Assembly: GCA_905235995.1 (NCBI GenBank)
Contig: CAJONI010000042.1
Span: forward strand, 1-39,583
Direction of reading: 5' to 3'
Source: an uncultured Bacteroidales bacterium
GTDB taxonomy: Bacteria; Bacteroidota; Bacteroidia; Bacteroidales; UBA932
Length of the DNA: 39,583 bases
Below, in pieces: positions 22,431 through 31,482 of the stretch. The stretch's first letter is position 1. Every line of letters begins with the position of its first letter. Both the position numbers and the translations under genes were made by a program. Under the pieces are notes generated by a model, which saw only the letters and a list, made by a program, of their open reading frames with translations, was not told the DNA's origin and searched no databases.

Positions 22431-23186
22431 TTATACCAGAAGGGTTATCGAGAGGTAGAGGGAGAGTTCGCAGAGGAGGAAGGTGGCGCCGCAGCAGTCG
22501 CCTGTATAGCCCTGGAGGCGGCGTTTCATCAGCCATGCGAGCAGCAGCATGACAACCAGCGGGACGGGCAGCAGCCAGCAGAAGGCGACGGGCAGCCAGT
22601 GCAGGACGAAGGTCATGACGATCCAGGGCGCAAGACCGGACACGAGGCAGAGAATGCCGTCGGTCAGCGACATGCGGTCGTACACCGTCCTGTTCTTTGC
22701 TGTCGACTCGGTCCGGGCGTATGGCAGGAGGTTTACCAGCTGTGCGGCGCAGCATTTTGCCCAGCAGTCGCCTCCCAGCACTGTCAGGCACAGCGTGTCG
22801 CGCGAAAGCGTGGCCGGCAGCTGCAGCATCAGCGCGAAATAGACTATCAGGCCTATGACGCCGTAGGTGCCGATGTGCGAGTCCTTCATGATTGCCAGCG
22901 TCCGTTCGCGGGTCGGGCCGCCTCCGAAACCGTCGATGAAATCGGCCAGCCCGTCCTCGTGGAGAGCGCCGGTCAGCAGCAGCCGCGCCGCCAGTGCGAT
23001 GATCCAGGCCAGGGTCAGGGGCATCACATGGCTGCAGAGCCAGAACACCAGGGCCATCGTGAAACCAGTGAGCCAGCCCGCCAGCGGCCAGAGCGGAACC
23101 ACGCGCTTGAAGGCCTCCGCCGGAATCTCGCGGATGCGCCAGAAAGGCAGGCGCGTGAAAAAGGTAAGGGCGGCCAGCAATCTCAT
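22431..23186 (-). CDS. cobS: Adenosylcobinamide-GDP ribazoletransferase (cobalamin synthase)
   Basis: 251 residues and highly hydrophobic, with several transmembrane helices as expected for this inner-membrane enzyme. Diagnostic motifs are LTFFTRLPFWR at the start and LHEDGLADFIDGFGGGPTRE with IMKDSHIGTYG (about 76-108), the metal and substrate site. It joins alpha-ribazole (phosphate) to adenosylcobinamide-GDP. It lies 3 bp after cobT, the last gene of cobU-cobT-cobS. Confidence 0.95.
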   Translation of the reverse strand: MRLLAALTFFTRLPFWRIREIPAEAFKRVVPLWPLAGWLTGFTMALVFWLCSHVMPLTLAWIIALAARLLLTGALHEDGLADFIDGFGGGPTRERTLAIMKDSHIGTYGVIGLIVYFALMLQLPATLSRDTLCLTVLGGDCWAKCCAAQLVNLLPYARTESTAKNRTVYDRMSLTDGILCLVSGLAPWIVMTFVLHWLPVAFCWLLPVPLVVMLLLAWLMKRRLQGYTGDCCGATFLLCELSLYLSITLLV

Positions 23187-23189
23187 GGC

Positions 23190-24233
23190 TCAGAAGTATT
23201 TGGTAATGTCGGCCCCCGAGAAGGTATCCATCTGGTTGATCATGTTCACGGCCGAAACCAGTATGGGATAGGCGCAGATTGCGCCGGTGCCTTCGCCTAG
23301 TCGCAGGCTCAGGTCCAGAAGTGGCTTTGCGCCCAGGAAGTCGAGCATCTTCCGGTGCCCGGATTCGTCGCCGCAGTGCCCGAAGACGGCGTAGTCCAGG
23401 ACTTCAGGGTGCAGGCGCGAGGCGGCCAGGATGCAGGCGGTCATGATGAAACCGTCGACGAGTATTATCATCTTCAGTTCAGCAGCCTTCAGCATCGCAC
23501 CCACTGCCATGACAAGTTCGAAGCCGCCGAACCAGCGGATGATGTCGAGAGGGGTGCCGTCGCCCGAATAGTTGTCCATCGCCTTGGAGAGCACCTCGTA
23601 CTTGTGCCTTACGCCGGCGTTGTCGAGTCCGCTGCCGGCCCCCACGCACTGAGCGAGCGGAATGCCGGTGAAATACGACATCCATATAGATGAGGCGGAA
23701 GTGTTGCCTATGCCCATCTCTCCGAAACTCAAGACATTGCTGCCTTCTTCGAAGCAGTCCTGAACGACGCGTGCGCCCCCCGCCAGACAGCGCCGCATTT
23801 CCAGGTCGTTCATGGCGTGTCCGTGGAGGAAGTTCCGGGTTCCGCGCCCGACCTTCAGGTCGATGATGCCGCGGTCGCGGGGCAGGTCGTAATCGACGCC
23901 CGCATCTACGACTTTCAGCTTGAAGCCGTGCTGGCGGCAGAGGAAATTGACCCCGCCCGTACCCTGGGGATGGGTGAAATGGCACACCTGCTGCCAGGTG
24001 ACTTCCTTCGGAGCGATGCTCACTCCTTCCTCCACTATGCCGTGGTCGCCAGCGAAGATTATGTTCTGCGGCTGGCGGAGTTCCGGCGAGAGGGTATGCT
24101 GGATCAGGCCCACCTGCATGGCGAGCTCTTCGAGCCGGCCCAGGGAACCCCTGGGTTTGGTGAGATCGTCGATCTTCGCCTGGAGCGCGGGCCTCAGCGC
24201 CTCGTCAGGATGTCCTATATGGAATTCAATCAT
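23190..24233 (-). CDS. cobT: Nicotinate-nucleotide:dimethylbenzimidazole phosphoribosyltransferase
   Basis: 347 residues from the ATG at 24233. A GTG at 24242 overlapping the cobU stop would add three residues and cannot be excluded. Motifs are [62 protein letters not shown] and the late LRLGEGTGA whose Glu is the catalytic base of the Salmonella enzyme. It activates the lower-ligand base to alpha-ribazole phosphate. No bluB or bza gene for making a benzimidazole was seen nearby, so the base may be made elsewhere or scavenged. Confidence 0.95.
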   Translation of the reverse strand: MIEFHIGHPDEALRPALQAKIDDLTKPRGSLGRLEELAMQVGLIQHTLSPELRQPQNIIFAGDHGIVEEGVSIAPKEVTWQQVCHFTHPQGTGGVNFLCRQHGFKLKVVDAGVDYDLPRDRGIIDLKVGRGTRNFLHGHAMNDLEMRRCLAGGARVVQDCFEEGSNVLSFGEMGIGNTSASSIWMSYFTGIPLAQCVGAGSGLDNAGVRHKYEVLSKAMDNYSGDGTPLDIIRWFGGFELVMAVGAMLKAAELKMIILVDGFIMTACILAASRLHPEVLDYAVFGHCGDESGHRKMLDFLGAKPLLDLSLRLGEGTGAICAYPILVSAVNMINQMDTFSGADITKYF

Positions 24234-24238
24234 GAAAG

Positions 24239-24748
24239 TCACTTGATTTTAACCGGGATGCCGCTCACCATCAGCTCCACTTCGTCAGCACGGGATGCCG
24301 CATACTGGTTCATCCAGCCCTGGAGGTCGGTGAAACGGCGCTGAAGTGCGTTCTCCGAAGTGCCGCCAAGGCCTATCTCGTTGGTCACGAAGATGAAGGT
24401 CGCGTCTTGGGCCGTGAAGCTGTCGAACTCTGCCTTCAGGGCTTCCAGAGCCTTGTCGACATCACCTTCAAGGTCGTAGAAGAAGTTTGTGGCCCAGAGT
24501 GTAAGACAGTCCACCAGCACTACGCGCCCTGCCACCTCACAGCGGCTCAGGACCTTCTCTTCCTCCAGATTGGTCCACTGCGGACCGCGCCGCGCCTGAT
24601 GCTTCCGCACCCGCTCACGAAACTCCTCGTCCCAGATACGGGCAGTGGCCAGATACACCGGATTGGGGTCCAGGCCCAGCGCCAGACTCTCGGCCCGGGC
24701 GCTTTTGCCGGAGCGGGCTCCGCCGGTTATGAGAATGATGCGTTTCAC
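24239..24748 (-). CDS. cobU: Adenosylcobinamide kinase / guanylyltransferase
   Basis: 169 residues. P-loop [17 protein letters not shown] at the N-terminus, then [20 protein letters not shown] with the conserved HQ-R region where guanylylation occurs, [13 protein letters not shown], and [10 protein letters not shown]. It phosphorylates adenosylcobinamide and adds GMP. The start is a GTG at 24748, only 4 bp after a -7 box, so the transcript would be almost leaderless. It heads cobU-cobT-cobS. Confidence 0.95.
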   Translation of the reverse strand: MKRIILITGGARSGKSARAESLALGLDPNPVYLATARIWDEEFRERVRKHQARRGPQWTNLEEEKVLSRCEVAGRVVLVDCLTLWATNFFYDLEGDVDKALEALKAEFDSFTAQDATFIFVTNEIGLGGTSENALQRRFTDLQGWMNQYAASRADEVELMVSGIPVKIK

Positions 24749-24752
24749 AACT

Positions 24753-24760
24753 CAAAATTA
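24753..24760 (-). promoter_or_regulatory. -7 box of cobUTS
   Basis: TAATTTTG on the minus strand, 4 bp before the GTG start of cobU. No -33 TTG seen. Confidence 0.5.
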
Positions 24761-24781
24761 GGGTTTTTTCGGCACTTTTCG

Positions 24782-24789
24782 TAACTTCG
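24782..24789 (+). promoter_or_regulatory. Weak -7 box of the second receptor gene
   Basis: TAACTTCG, one mismatch to TAnnTTTG, 20 bp before the ATG at 24810. No riboswitch is present here. Confidence 0.3.
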
Positions 24790-24809
24790 CCTTGCTTTTC
24801 AGCAACTTG

Positions 24810-26951
24810 ATGAAAGGAAAATCGATCATTGTTTTCGCATGGGCCCTGATCGGCCTGGGAACGGCCGCCTCGGCGCAGTCGAAACTGCAGGACACTCTGC
24901 AGCTCGACAACGCCACCGTGACCGCCAAGACGCGTGAGCAGCACCTGCGCGAAGGTGCCTACGCCGTCAGCGCGGTGGGGATACGCAGCCAGGCCGCGTC
25001 CCTGCAGTCGCTCACCCAGGCCATCGACCGCACCGCCGGCATACGCATACGCGAAGACGGAGGAGTGGGCAGCGACTACGACCTTTCAATAGGCGGCCTT
25101 TCCGGCAATTCCATTCGCTATTTCCTCGACGGCATGCCTCTCGAAGCCAAAGGCACCGGCATGACGCTCGCCAACCTGCCCGTCAATCTCATAGAGCGCG
25201 TCGAGATTTACAAGGGGGTGATCCCCGCCAGCTTCGGCAGCGACGCCCTGGGCGGGGCCATCAACATCATCACGGGCCGCCGCGACCGCCGGTTCCTGGA
25301 CTTCTCCTACGGGCTGGGCTCGTTCCATACCCACAAGGCCGACTTCAACGCACAGGCCATAGGCAGGAAGACGGGACTGATCATCCGCCCCACGATCAGC
25401 GCGCACTATTCCAAGAACAACTACATCATGCGCGGAGTGAAGGTGCGCAACGAAGACCATACGGCCTTCGTAACCCGCGACCTGCCGCGCTTCCACGACA
25501 GATACCTCTCTCTCTTCGGCCAGCTGGAAGCCGGCGTCGCCGACAGGAAATGGGCCGACGAGTTCTTCGTCTCCGCCTCGGCCTCGAAGGTCGACAAGGA
25601 CCTCCAGACCGGCGCCACCCAGTCATGGGTCTACGGCATGGTGGAGCGCAACACCCGGTCGCTCAACCTATCGGCCCGCTATGCAAAAAAGGGCTTCATA
25701 GCCGACAGGCTCGACTTCGCAGCCTCGGTATCGCAGACCTTTGACCGCTCCGTGACAGTCGACACAACCTACCGCCGCTACTATTGGGACGGCACCTACA
25801 TCGAAGGCTCGCACAGCGAGATACGCGACCGCGGCAAGTCGATGCGCCGCTTCCGCCGCCCGATGACCCTGGCGCGCGCCAACCTCGACTGGCGCATCGC
25901 CGAAGGACATTCCCTGACCCTCAACTACATGCTCAACCGCACTGGCAACCGTCAGGACGACCTGGCCGACGCGACTTACGTCCCAACCAATGACGTGCTG
26001 GCCAAGCACATAGTGGGCCTGGCCTACAACCAGTCGCTCCTGGACGGAAAGCTCTCCAACGCATTCTTCGTCAAGGACTACGTCAACCATCTGCACGTGG
26101 AACTCTATGAGAACGCCTCGCGCATAGGTCTCGACGACGTGGAGACCGACAACACTCGCAACTATGTCGGTTACGGCCTTGGAAGCCGCTACGCCATCCT
26201 GGAGCCCATCTCGGTCAAGGCTTCCTACGAGCACAGCGTCCGCCTGCCGGTAGCGCGTGAGGTGCTCGGCAACGGCTCGACCCTCTATCCCAACGTGGCC
26301 CTGAAGCCCGAGGTCAGCGACAATGTCAACCTCGGCGTGTTCGGAGCATGGGACCTGGGCGGCGGGCATGTGATAGCCTACGAGGCCAACGGCTTCCTGA
26401 GACTGGTGGACAACTACATACAGGCGACGATCTCCGAGACTGAGGGCATGATGCAGTATGGCAACGTGGCCGCAGTGCACATAAAGGGCGTGGACGGTGA
26501 GATACGCTATGACTGGGCCGGCAGGCTGCACCTGGCCGCCAACGCCAGCTATGACGACTGCCGCGACATGCGCGAGTTCACCCAGGCCGGACAACCTTCC
26601 GTGACCTACCGAAACCGCACTCCAAACCGCCCCTGGGCCTTCACCAATGCCGAGGCGGCCTACACCTTCCATCAGGTCGTCCTGCCCGACAGCCGCCTGC
26701 GCCTGGCGCTCGACTATCAGTGGGTCCACTGGTTCTACGTCACCTGGGAAGCCTACGGCTCTGCGAGTTCCAAATCGAAGGTCCCCACCCAGCACGTGTT
26801 CAACGCATCGCTGCTCTACGCATGGCATGGCGGCCGCTACAATATCTCCTTCGAATGCACGAACCTCTTCGACCAACTCCTCTACGACAACTATATGCTC
26901 CAGAAGCCCGGCAGGGCCTTCTTCCTGAAATTCAGACTCTTCCTGGGATGA
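24810..26951 (+). CDS. Second TonB-dependent receptor of the corrinoid locus
   Basis: 713 residues from the ATG at 24810 (a TTG at 24792 is less likely). Signal peptide to about residue 22 (AASAQ), then DNATVTAK as a possible TonB-interacting segment, a plug (LTQAIDRTAGIRIREDGGVG, NSIRYFLDGMPLE, VEIYKGVIPASFGSDALGGAINIIT) and a barrel ending AFFLKFRLFLG. It is distinct from the receptor at 19047 and lacks an N-terminal carboxypeptidase-like domain. Its stop overlaps the cbiA ATG by 4 bp, which ties it to cobamide metabolism. The ligand could be a corrinoid, a precursor or cobalt complex; the sequence does not decide. Confidence 0.88.
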   Translation: MKGKSIIVFAWALIGLGTAASAQSKLQDTLQLDNATVTAKTREQHLREGAYAVSAVGIRSQAASLQSLTQAIDRTAGIRIREDGGVGSDYDLSIGGLSGNSIRYFLDGMPLEAKGTGMTLANLPVNLIERVEIYKGVIPASFGSDALGGAINIITGRRDRRFLDFSYGLGSFHTHKADFNAQAIGRKTGLIIRPTISAHYSKNNYIMRGVKVRNEDHTAFVTRDLPRFHDRYLSLFGQLEAGVADRKWADEFFVSASASKVDKDLQTGATQSWVYGMVERNTRSLNLSARYAKKGFIADRLDFAASVSQTFDRSVTVDTTYRRYYWDGTYIEGSHSEIRDRGKSMRRFRRPMTLARANLDWRIAEGHSLTLNYMLNRTGNRQDDLADATYVPTNDVLAKHIVGLAYNQSLLDGKLSNAFFVKDYVNHLHVELYENASRIGLDDVETDNTRNYVGYGLGSRYAILEPISVKASYEHSVRLPVAREVLGNGSTLYPNVALKPEVSDNVNLGVFGAWDLGGGHVIAYEANGFLRLVDNYIQATISETEGMMQYGNVAAVHIKGVDGEIRYDWAGRLHLAANASYDDCRDMREFTQAGQPSVTYRNRTPNRPWAFTNAEAAYTFHQVVLPDSRLRLALDYQWVHWFYVTWEAYGSASSKSKVPTQHVFNASLLYAWHGGRYNISFECTNLFDQLLYDNYMLQKPGRAFFLKFRLFLG

Positions 26952-28249
26952 AACCGCAGTTCCTCATTGCAGCCGCAAGTTCCGGCAGCGGCAAGACCAC
27001 GCTGACCACCGGCCTTCTCGGAGCCCTTCGCTCCCGGGGTCTGAAGGTCCAGCCTTTCAAGTGCGGTCCCGACTACATAGACACCCGCTTCCACGAAGCC
27101 GCGACCGGCCGTCCGTCGGTCAACCTCGACACCTGGCTCTCATCCGAAGCCCATGTGCAGGAGCTGTACGCCCGCTATGGCGCCGACGCCGACGTATGCG
27201 TGACCGAGGGCGTGATGGGCTTCTATGACGGCTACGACAGGGCTTCAGGCAGCAGTGCCCAGATCGCATTCCTGACCGGCGCACCGGTGGTGCTGGTAGC
27301 GGGTGCCCGCTCTGCCTCCTACACCCTGGCCGCGCAGCTCTACGGGCTGCAGCACTTCCGTCCGGGCCTGCGCTTCGCCGGCGTCGTGTTCAACAGCGTC
27401 GGCTCTCCCCGGCACGAACGCCTGCTGCGTCAGGCCGCCGAGGATGCCGGAATCCCCTGCCTGGGAGCGATTCCTCGCCTGGAGGAGCTCGAGATTCCCT
27501 CGCGGCATCTCGGCCTGCAGCTATCCGACCCGAAGGAGATGGAGCAGCGGGCCGCGCGAATGGCGGCGCTGACAGAGCGCTACGTGAACGTGCAGGAACT
27601 GCTCGACAGGACGGCATCGGACTTCCCCGTGCCTGGCGTCGCACCCGCCCCGATGCGGTGCGGGAAGCCTTTGCGCATCGCCGTGGCCCGCGACGCTGCC
27701 TTCAACTTCATCTACAGCGAGAACCTGGCACGGCTCAAGCAGTCAGGCGAGGTGACGTTCTTCAGCCCGCTGGCGGGCGACGGCCTGCCCGAAGCCGACC
27801 TTGTATATTTCCCGGGAGGATATCCCGAACTTCATGTCCGCGAGCTGTCGGTTCTTGAGCCCCTGAAGAAGCAGGTGCGCGACTACGCCGAGGCCGGCGG
27901 ACGCATCCTGGCCGAGTGCGGCGGGATGATCTGGCTGTGCCGTTCCCTGGAAGGTGTGGAGGGCGGCCCCTTTCCTTTCTGCGGCGTGCTTCCCTTCAGC
28001 GCGACGATGGAAGGAGCCCGGCTGCACATGGGCTACCGCCGCATCGTGGACGCTTCCGGAAGGGAATGGCGCGGCCATGAGTTCCACTATTCCTCGCTCA
28101 CCGGGCCGGACGCCCTGCCGTCCGTCGCGCAGCAGTTCGATGCCACCGGGGAGAAGGTCCCGACTCCGCTCTACCGCTACAGGAACGTGATCGCCGGCTA
28201 CACCCATTTCTATTGGGGAGAATCCAATATTTTGTATCTTTGGGCCTGA
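26948..28249 (+). CDS. cbiA: Cobyrinate a,c-diamide synthase
   Basis: 433 residues from the ATG at 26948, which forms ATGA with the receptor stop. The upstream open frame is a shadow of the receptor gene. ATP-binding domain: FLIAAASSGSGKTTLTTGLLGAL, FKCGPDYIDTRFH and VTEGVMGFYDG. Glutaminase-like domain: LVYFPGGYPELH, ILAECGGMIWL (Cys nucleophile) and a late YTHFYWG. It amidates side chains a and c using glutamine. A promoter for btuF is embedded in its last codons. Confidence 0.95.
   Translation: MKPQFLIAAASSGSGKTTLTTGLLGALRSRGLKVQPFKCGPDYIDTRFHEAATGRPSVNLDTWLSSEAHVQELYARYGADADVCVTEGVMGFYDGYDRASGSSAQIAFLTGAPVVLVAGARSASYTLAAQLYGLQHFRPGLRFAGVVFNSVGSPRHERLLRQAAEDAGIPCLGAIPRLEELEIPSRHLGLQLSDPKEMEQRAARMAALTERYVNVQELLDRTASDFPVPGVAPAPMRCGKPLRIAVARDAAFNFIYSENLARLKQSGEVTFFSPLAGDGLPEADLVYFPGGYPELHVRELSVLEPLKKQVRDYAEAGGRILAECGGMIWLCRSLEGVEGGPFPFCGVLPFSATMEGARLHMGYRRIVDASGREWRGHEFHYSSLTGPDALPSVAQQFDATGEKVPTPLYRYRNVIAGYTHFYWGESNILYLWA
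28213..28242 (+). promoter_or_regulatory. Internal promoter for btuF
   Basis: TTG (28213-28215), exactly 19 bp, then TATCTTTG (28235-28242), inside the 3' end of cbiA and 8 bp before the btuF ATG. A full match to the Bacteroidota consensus, giving a very short leader. Confidence 0.65.
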
Positions 28250-28250
28250 T

Positions 28251-29387
28251 ATGAAAAAACTTGCCATCTTGCTCCTGGCTTCTGTCGCCTTCATGGCTGT
28301 TTCCTGCCGCGGGGGCGCACCCGTGGCCGAAGCCCCAGTCGAGGCGAAAGACGGCGCCATAAAGCCGGTCCATGCCGAAGGTTTCAGGGTGACCTACACC
28401 GACGAAGGCTGCCGCGTGGACATCCAGGACCCGCAGCGTGAGGAAAGCCAGACCTTCCACTTCCTGCTGGTTCCCGCCGGAGAGAAACCCGCCTCGGTAC
28501 CAGCCGATTACACAGTCGTGGAAGTGCCCGTGAAGCGTCTGGTCTGCATGACTTCGCTCCAGCTCTCGAACTTCATCTGCATCGGTGAGCTCGACCGTGT
28601 GGCAGGCATCACCAGCACGCGGCATCTTTTCAACGAGGACGTGAAACAGCGCCTTGCCGACGGCCGGACGCAGAAGATAGGCATCGAGGGCAACTTCGAC
28701 AACGAGGTGATAATAGGCCTGGACCCCGACCTGATACTCATCTCGCCCTTCAAGAGAGGGGGCTACGAGGCGCTCAAAGGGGTCGACATCCCGCTGGTGC
28801 CGCACCTCGGCTACAAGGAAAGGACCCCGCTCGGCCAGGCCGAATGGATCAAGTTCGTCGGCCTGCTGACCGGCGAGGAAGAGAAGGCCAATGAGATATT
28901 CAGCGGCATCGAACAGCGCTACGACGAGCTCAAGGCCCTGACGGCTGATGTAAAGGAGCGTCCGGTGGTCCTGAGCGGAGAGCTTCACGGCGGCAACTGG
29001 TATGTGGGCGGAGGCCGCAGCTTCCTGGCCCAGATCTTCCGCGACGCCGGGGGCGAATATTTCCTGCCCGACGACGAGAACTCCGGCGGCCTGAACCTCG
29101 ATTTCGAGACGGTCTACAGCCAGACGGCCAACGCGAAGTACTGGCGCATAGTCAACAGTTTCAACGGCGACTTCTCATACGATGCGCTGAAGGCCGAAGA
29201 CGGCCGCTACGCCGACCTCGAGGCTTTCCGCAACCACGGCGTGATCTACTGCAACATGAGCCGCACGCCTTTCTACGAAAACATGCCGGTGCAGCCCGAC
29301 CTCGTGCTTGCCGACCTGATCCATATTTTCCATCCTGAACTTATGCCGGCAGACTATGAACCGGCTTTCTACGCCCTGCTTCCATGA
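28251..29387 (+). CDS. btuF: Corrinoid ABC transporter substrate-binding lipoprotein
   Basis: 378 residues with an SPII signal (AFMAVSC, lipid Cys19). The periplasmic-binding fold of the FecB/BtuF class starts with PVKRLVCMTSLQLSNFICIGELDRVAGITS and continues with GIEGNFDNEVIIGLDPDLILISPF, then PLVPHLGYKERTPLGQAEWIKFVG and a C-terminal lobe with GRSFLAQIFRDAGG. It would hand corrinoid to BtuC. The next gene, btuC, overlaps by 4 bp. The substrate is assigned from the surrounding cobamide genes, since this class also carries siderophores and heme. Confidence 0.85.
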   Translation: MKKLAILLLASVAFMAVSCRGGAPVAEAPVEAKDGAIKPVHAEGFRVTYTDEGCRVDIQDPQREESQTFHFLLVPAGEKPASVPADYTVVEVPVKRLVCMTSLQLSNFICIGELDRVAGITSTRHLFNEDVKQRLADGRTQKIGIEGNFDNEVIIGLDPDLILISPFKRGGYEALKGVDIPLVPHLGYKERTPLGQAEWIKFVGLLTGEEEKANEIFSGIEQRYDELKALTADVKERPVVLSGELHGGNWYVGGGRSFLAQIFRDAGGEYFLPDDENSGGLNLDFETVYSQTANAKYWRIVNSFNGDFSYDALKAEDGRYADLEAFRNHGVIYCNMSRTPFYENMPVQPDLVLADLIHIFHPELMPADYEPAFYALLP

Positions 29388-30421
29388 AACGCACCGTCAC
29401 CATAGGCATGACAGCACTGGCAGTCTCGATACTCCTGCTCTTTTTCCTCAACCTGCTGCTGGGTTCGGTGACGATTCCTGCCGCTTCGGTCTGGAAGATT
29501 CTGACGGGCGGCTCCGTGGACAACGACATCTGGCAGAACATCGTGCTCAAATCGCGTCTCCCCCAGGCAGTTACGGCCCTCATGGCCGGCGCGGGGCTTT
29601 CTGTCGCCGGTCTACAGATGCAGACTGTCTTCCGCAATCCGCTGGCCGGCCCTTCGGTTCTGGGCGTAAGCTCTGGAGCGAGCCTCGGCGTGGCCTTCGT
29701 GGTGCTGCTCTCCGGAAGGATAGGAGGAATCGCCTTGAGCAGGCTGGGCTATATGGGTGAGGTTGCCATGACGCTTTCGGCGATCGCGGGCGCGATGGCG
29801 GTGATGCTGCTCATAGTATGGGTGGCGCAAAAGGTCAGGGGCAACGTCACTCTGCTGATCATAGGCGTGATGATAGGCTATGTGGCCACTGCGATCATCG
29901 GCGTGCTGAAGTTCTTCAGCGCCGAAGAAGACGTGAGGGCCTACGTGGTATGGGGTCTGGGAAGCTTCTCACGCGTATCGGGCGACCAGGTCACGACCTT
30001 CGCCTTGATCATGGCGGTGCTGCTGCCTCTTTCCATGCTGCTTGTCAAGACGCTGAACCTGCTGCTGCTGGGCGACAGCTATGCGCGCAACCTTGGCCTG
30101 AACGTGCGCCGTGCGCGCAACTGGGTCATAGTGAGCGCGGGCGTACTGGTGGCCATAGTTACGGCCTATTGCGGCCCCATCTCCTTCCTGGGCCTGGCGG
30201 TGCCGCATCTCTGCCGCGGCATGTTCCGCACTTCCGACCATCGCATACTCATGCCTGGTTCGCTGCTGGCCGGCGCCTCCCTGGCGCTGCTCTGCAACCT
30301 TATAGCGCGCCTCCCCGGCTTCGAGGGAGCGCTCCCCGTCAACTCCGTGACGGCCCTCATCGGCGCCCCCGTCGTCGCCGCTGTCCTCTTCCGCCGCCGG
30401 AAAGAAGAATTCAGCGAGTAA
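29384..30421 (+). CDS. btuC: FecCD-family ABC permease, probable BtuC
   Basis: 345 residues with about nine or ten transmembrane helices. Hallmarks are LKSRLPQAVTALMAGAGLSVAGLQMQTVFRNPLAGPSVLGVSSGASLG in the N-terminal half, and ARNLGLNVRRARNW plus CGPISFLGLAVPHLCRGMF, the coupling region, in the C-terminal half. It forms the membrane channel with BtuF and the ATPase at 31483-32502. The ATPase is not in this transcript but on the opposite strand beyond the next gene. Confidence 0.9.
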   Translation: MKRTVTIGMTALAVSILLLFFLNLLLGSVTIPAASVWKILTGGSVDNDIWQNIVLKSRLPQAVTALMAGAGLSVAGLQMQTVFRNPLAGPSVLGVSSGASLGVAFVVLLSGRIGGIALSRLGYMGEVAMTLSAIAGAMAVMLLIVWVAQKVRGNVTLLIIGVMIGYVATAIIGVLKFFSAEEDVRAYVVWGLGSFSRVSGDQVTTFALIMAVLLPLSMLLVKTLNLLLLGDSYARNLGLNVRRARNWVIVSAGVLVAIVTAYCGPISFLGLAVPHLCRGMFRTSDHRILMPGSLLAGASLALLCNLIARLPGFEGALPVNSVTALIGAPVVAAVLFRRRKEEFSE

Positions 30422-30435
30422 ACATCAGTATTGCC

Positions 30436-31479
30436 ATGAAACGACCGATTATCTTCATTATGACTCTCGCGGCGGTTGCGATGCTGCCGGGATGCACGCC
30501 TTACATGAACCATGACGCCTCTTCCTTCGAGAAGGAGTCCGCGGCAGCGGATGCAAGGATAGTGGATGTCCGCACCGCGGAAGAATTTGCGGAGGGGCAC
30601 CTGCCCCGCGCCGTCAACTGCGACTGGAAGTCCGAGGATTTCCTGCAGGAGATGGAAGCAATGTTCGACAAATCCGAACCGCTCTACATCTATTGCCGGA
30701 GCGGACGTCGCAGCGCCGAGGCCGCCGAAGCGCTCACCAAGGCCGGCTACACGGTGAACAATCTGATCGCCGGCATCGAAGGCTGGAAGGAGGCCGGGAA
30801 GCCCGTCACGAAATACGAGGTTGAGCGCTTCATGACCGATGGCGGACAAGCCGTCGATATCACCCTCATCCAGCACGGGACCCTCGCCATAGACTGCGAC
30901 GGCATCTCCATCCACGTCGACCCTGTATCCAGGCTCTCGAAAGAGGTTGACTACGCCGCCGAGTTCCCGAAAGCCGACGTGATCCTGGTCACCCACGAAC
31001 ACGGCGACCATCTCGACAAGGCGGCCATCGACGCCCTCAGCGATGAAAACACTCTCCTGCTGCTCAACGCCGCCAGCCGCGACAGGATCGGCGCGGGCCA
31101 GGCGATAGGCAACGGGGAGCGGTGCCAGCTGAGCGACGGCGTCCTGCTGGAAGCTGTGCCCGCCTACAATACGACCCCGGGCCGCGAGATGTTTCATCCC
31201 AAGGGCAACGGGAACGGCTATATCCTGAGCTTCGACGGGCTGCGCATCTACATCGCAGGAGACACTGAAGATATCCCGGAGATGTCTGGATTCAAGGATA
31301 TTGACGTGGCCTTCCTTCCTGTCAACCAACCCTACACCATGACGTTGGAGCAGTGCGTGAATGCCGCCGAGGCACTGCAGCTCAAGGTCCTGATCCCCTA
31401 CCATTTCAGCAGCACCGACCTGAGCGCCCTTCCGGAACTGCTTCCCGAAACGGAGGTCAGGCTGCGTCAGATGCAGTAA
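30436..31479 (+). CDS. Rhodanese / metallo-beta-lactamase-fold fusion lipoprotein
   Basis: 347 residues from the ATG at 30436, 14 bp after btuC. The SPII signal ends MLPGC (Cys20). Residues about 28-125 are a rhodanese domain (RIVDVRTAEEFAEGHLPRAVN) with active-site Cys87 in YCRSGRRS. Residues 138-347 are an UlaG-like metal hydrolase: VTHEHGDHLD (His187, His189, Asp191, His192), His254, IAGDTED (Asp276) and PYHF (His323). Rhodaneses move sulfane sulfur; MBL-fold hydrolases cleave varied substrates. The fusion tethered to the envelope suggests periplasmic sulfur or thiol chemistry, perhaps linked to import, but this is a guess. Confidence 0.85.
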   Translation: MKRPIIFIMTLAAVAMLPGCTPYMNHDASSFEKESAAADARIVDVRTAEEFAEGHLPRAVNCDWKSEDFLQEMEAMFDKSEPLYIYCRSGRRSAEAAEALTKAGYTVNNLIAGIEGWKEAGKPVTKYEVERFMTDGGQAVDITLIQHGTLAIDCDGISIHVDPVSRLSKEVDYAAEFPKADVILVTHEHGDHLDKAAIDALSDENTLLLLNAASRDRIGAGQAIGNGERCQLSDGVLLEAVPAYNTTPGREMFHPKGNGNGYILSFDGLRIYIAGDTEDIPEMSGFKDIDVAFLPVNQPYTMTLEQCVNAAEALQLKVLIPYHFSSTDLSALPELLPETEVRLRQMQ

Positions 31480-31482
31480 TTA

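Noticed and set aside
24749-24809. Possible second cobalamin riboswitch before the second receptor
   Set aside because: The gap is only 61 bp and has no B12 box.
25668-26876. 402-codon minus-strand frame
   Set aside because: Antisense shadow of the second TonB-dependent receptor.
26720-26947. N-terminal extension of CbiA
   Set aside because: It overlaps the receptor gene in another frame; the P-loop segment begins directly after the ATG at 26948.
29818-30435. Upstream extension of the rhodanese-MBL frame
   Set aside because: It runs through btuC out of frame and would destroy the lipoprotein signal; the ATG at 30436 starts a good SPII signal.
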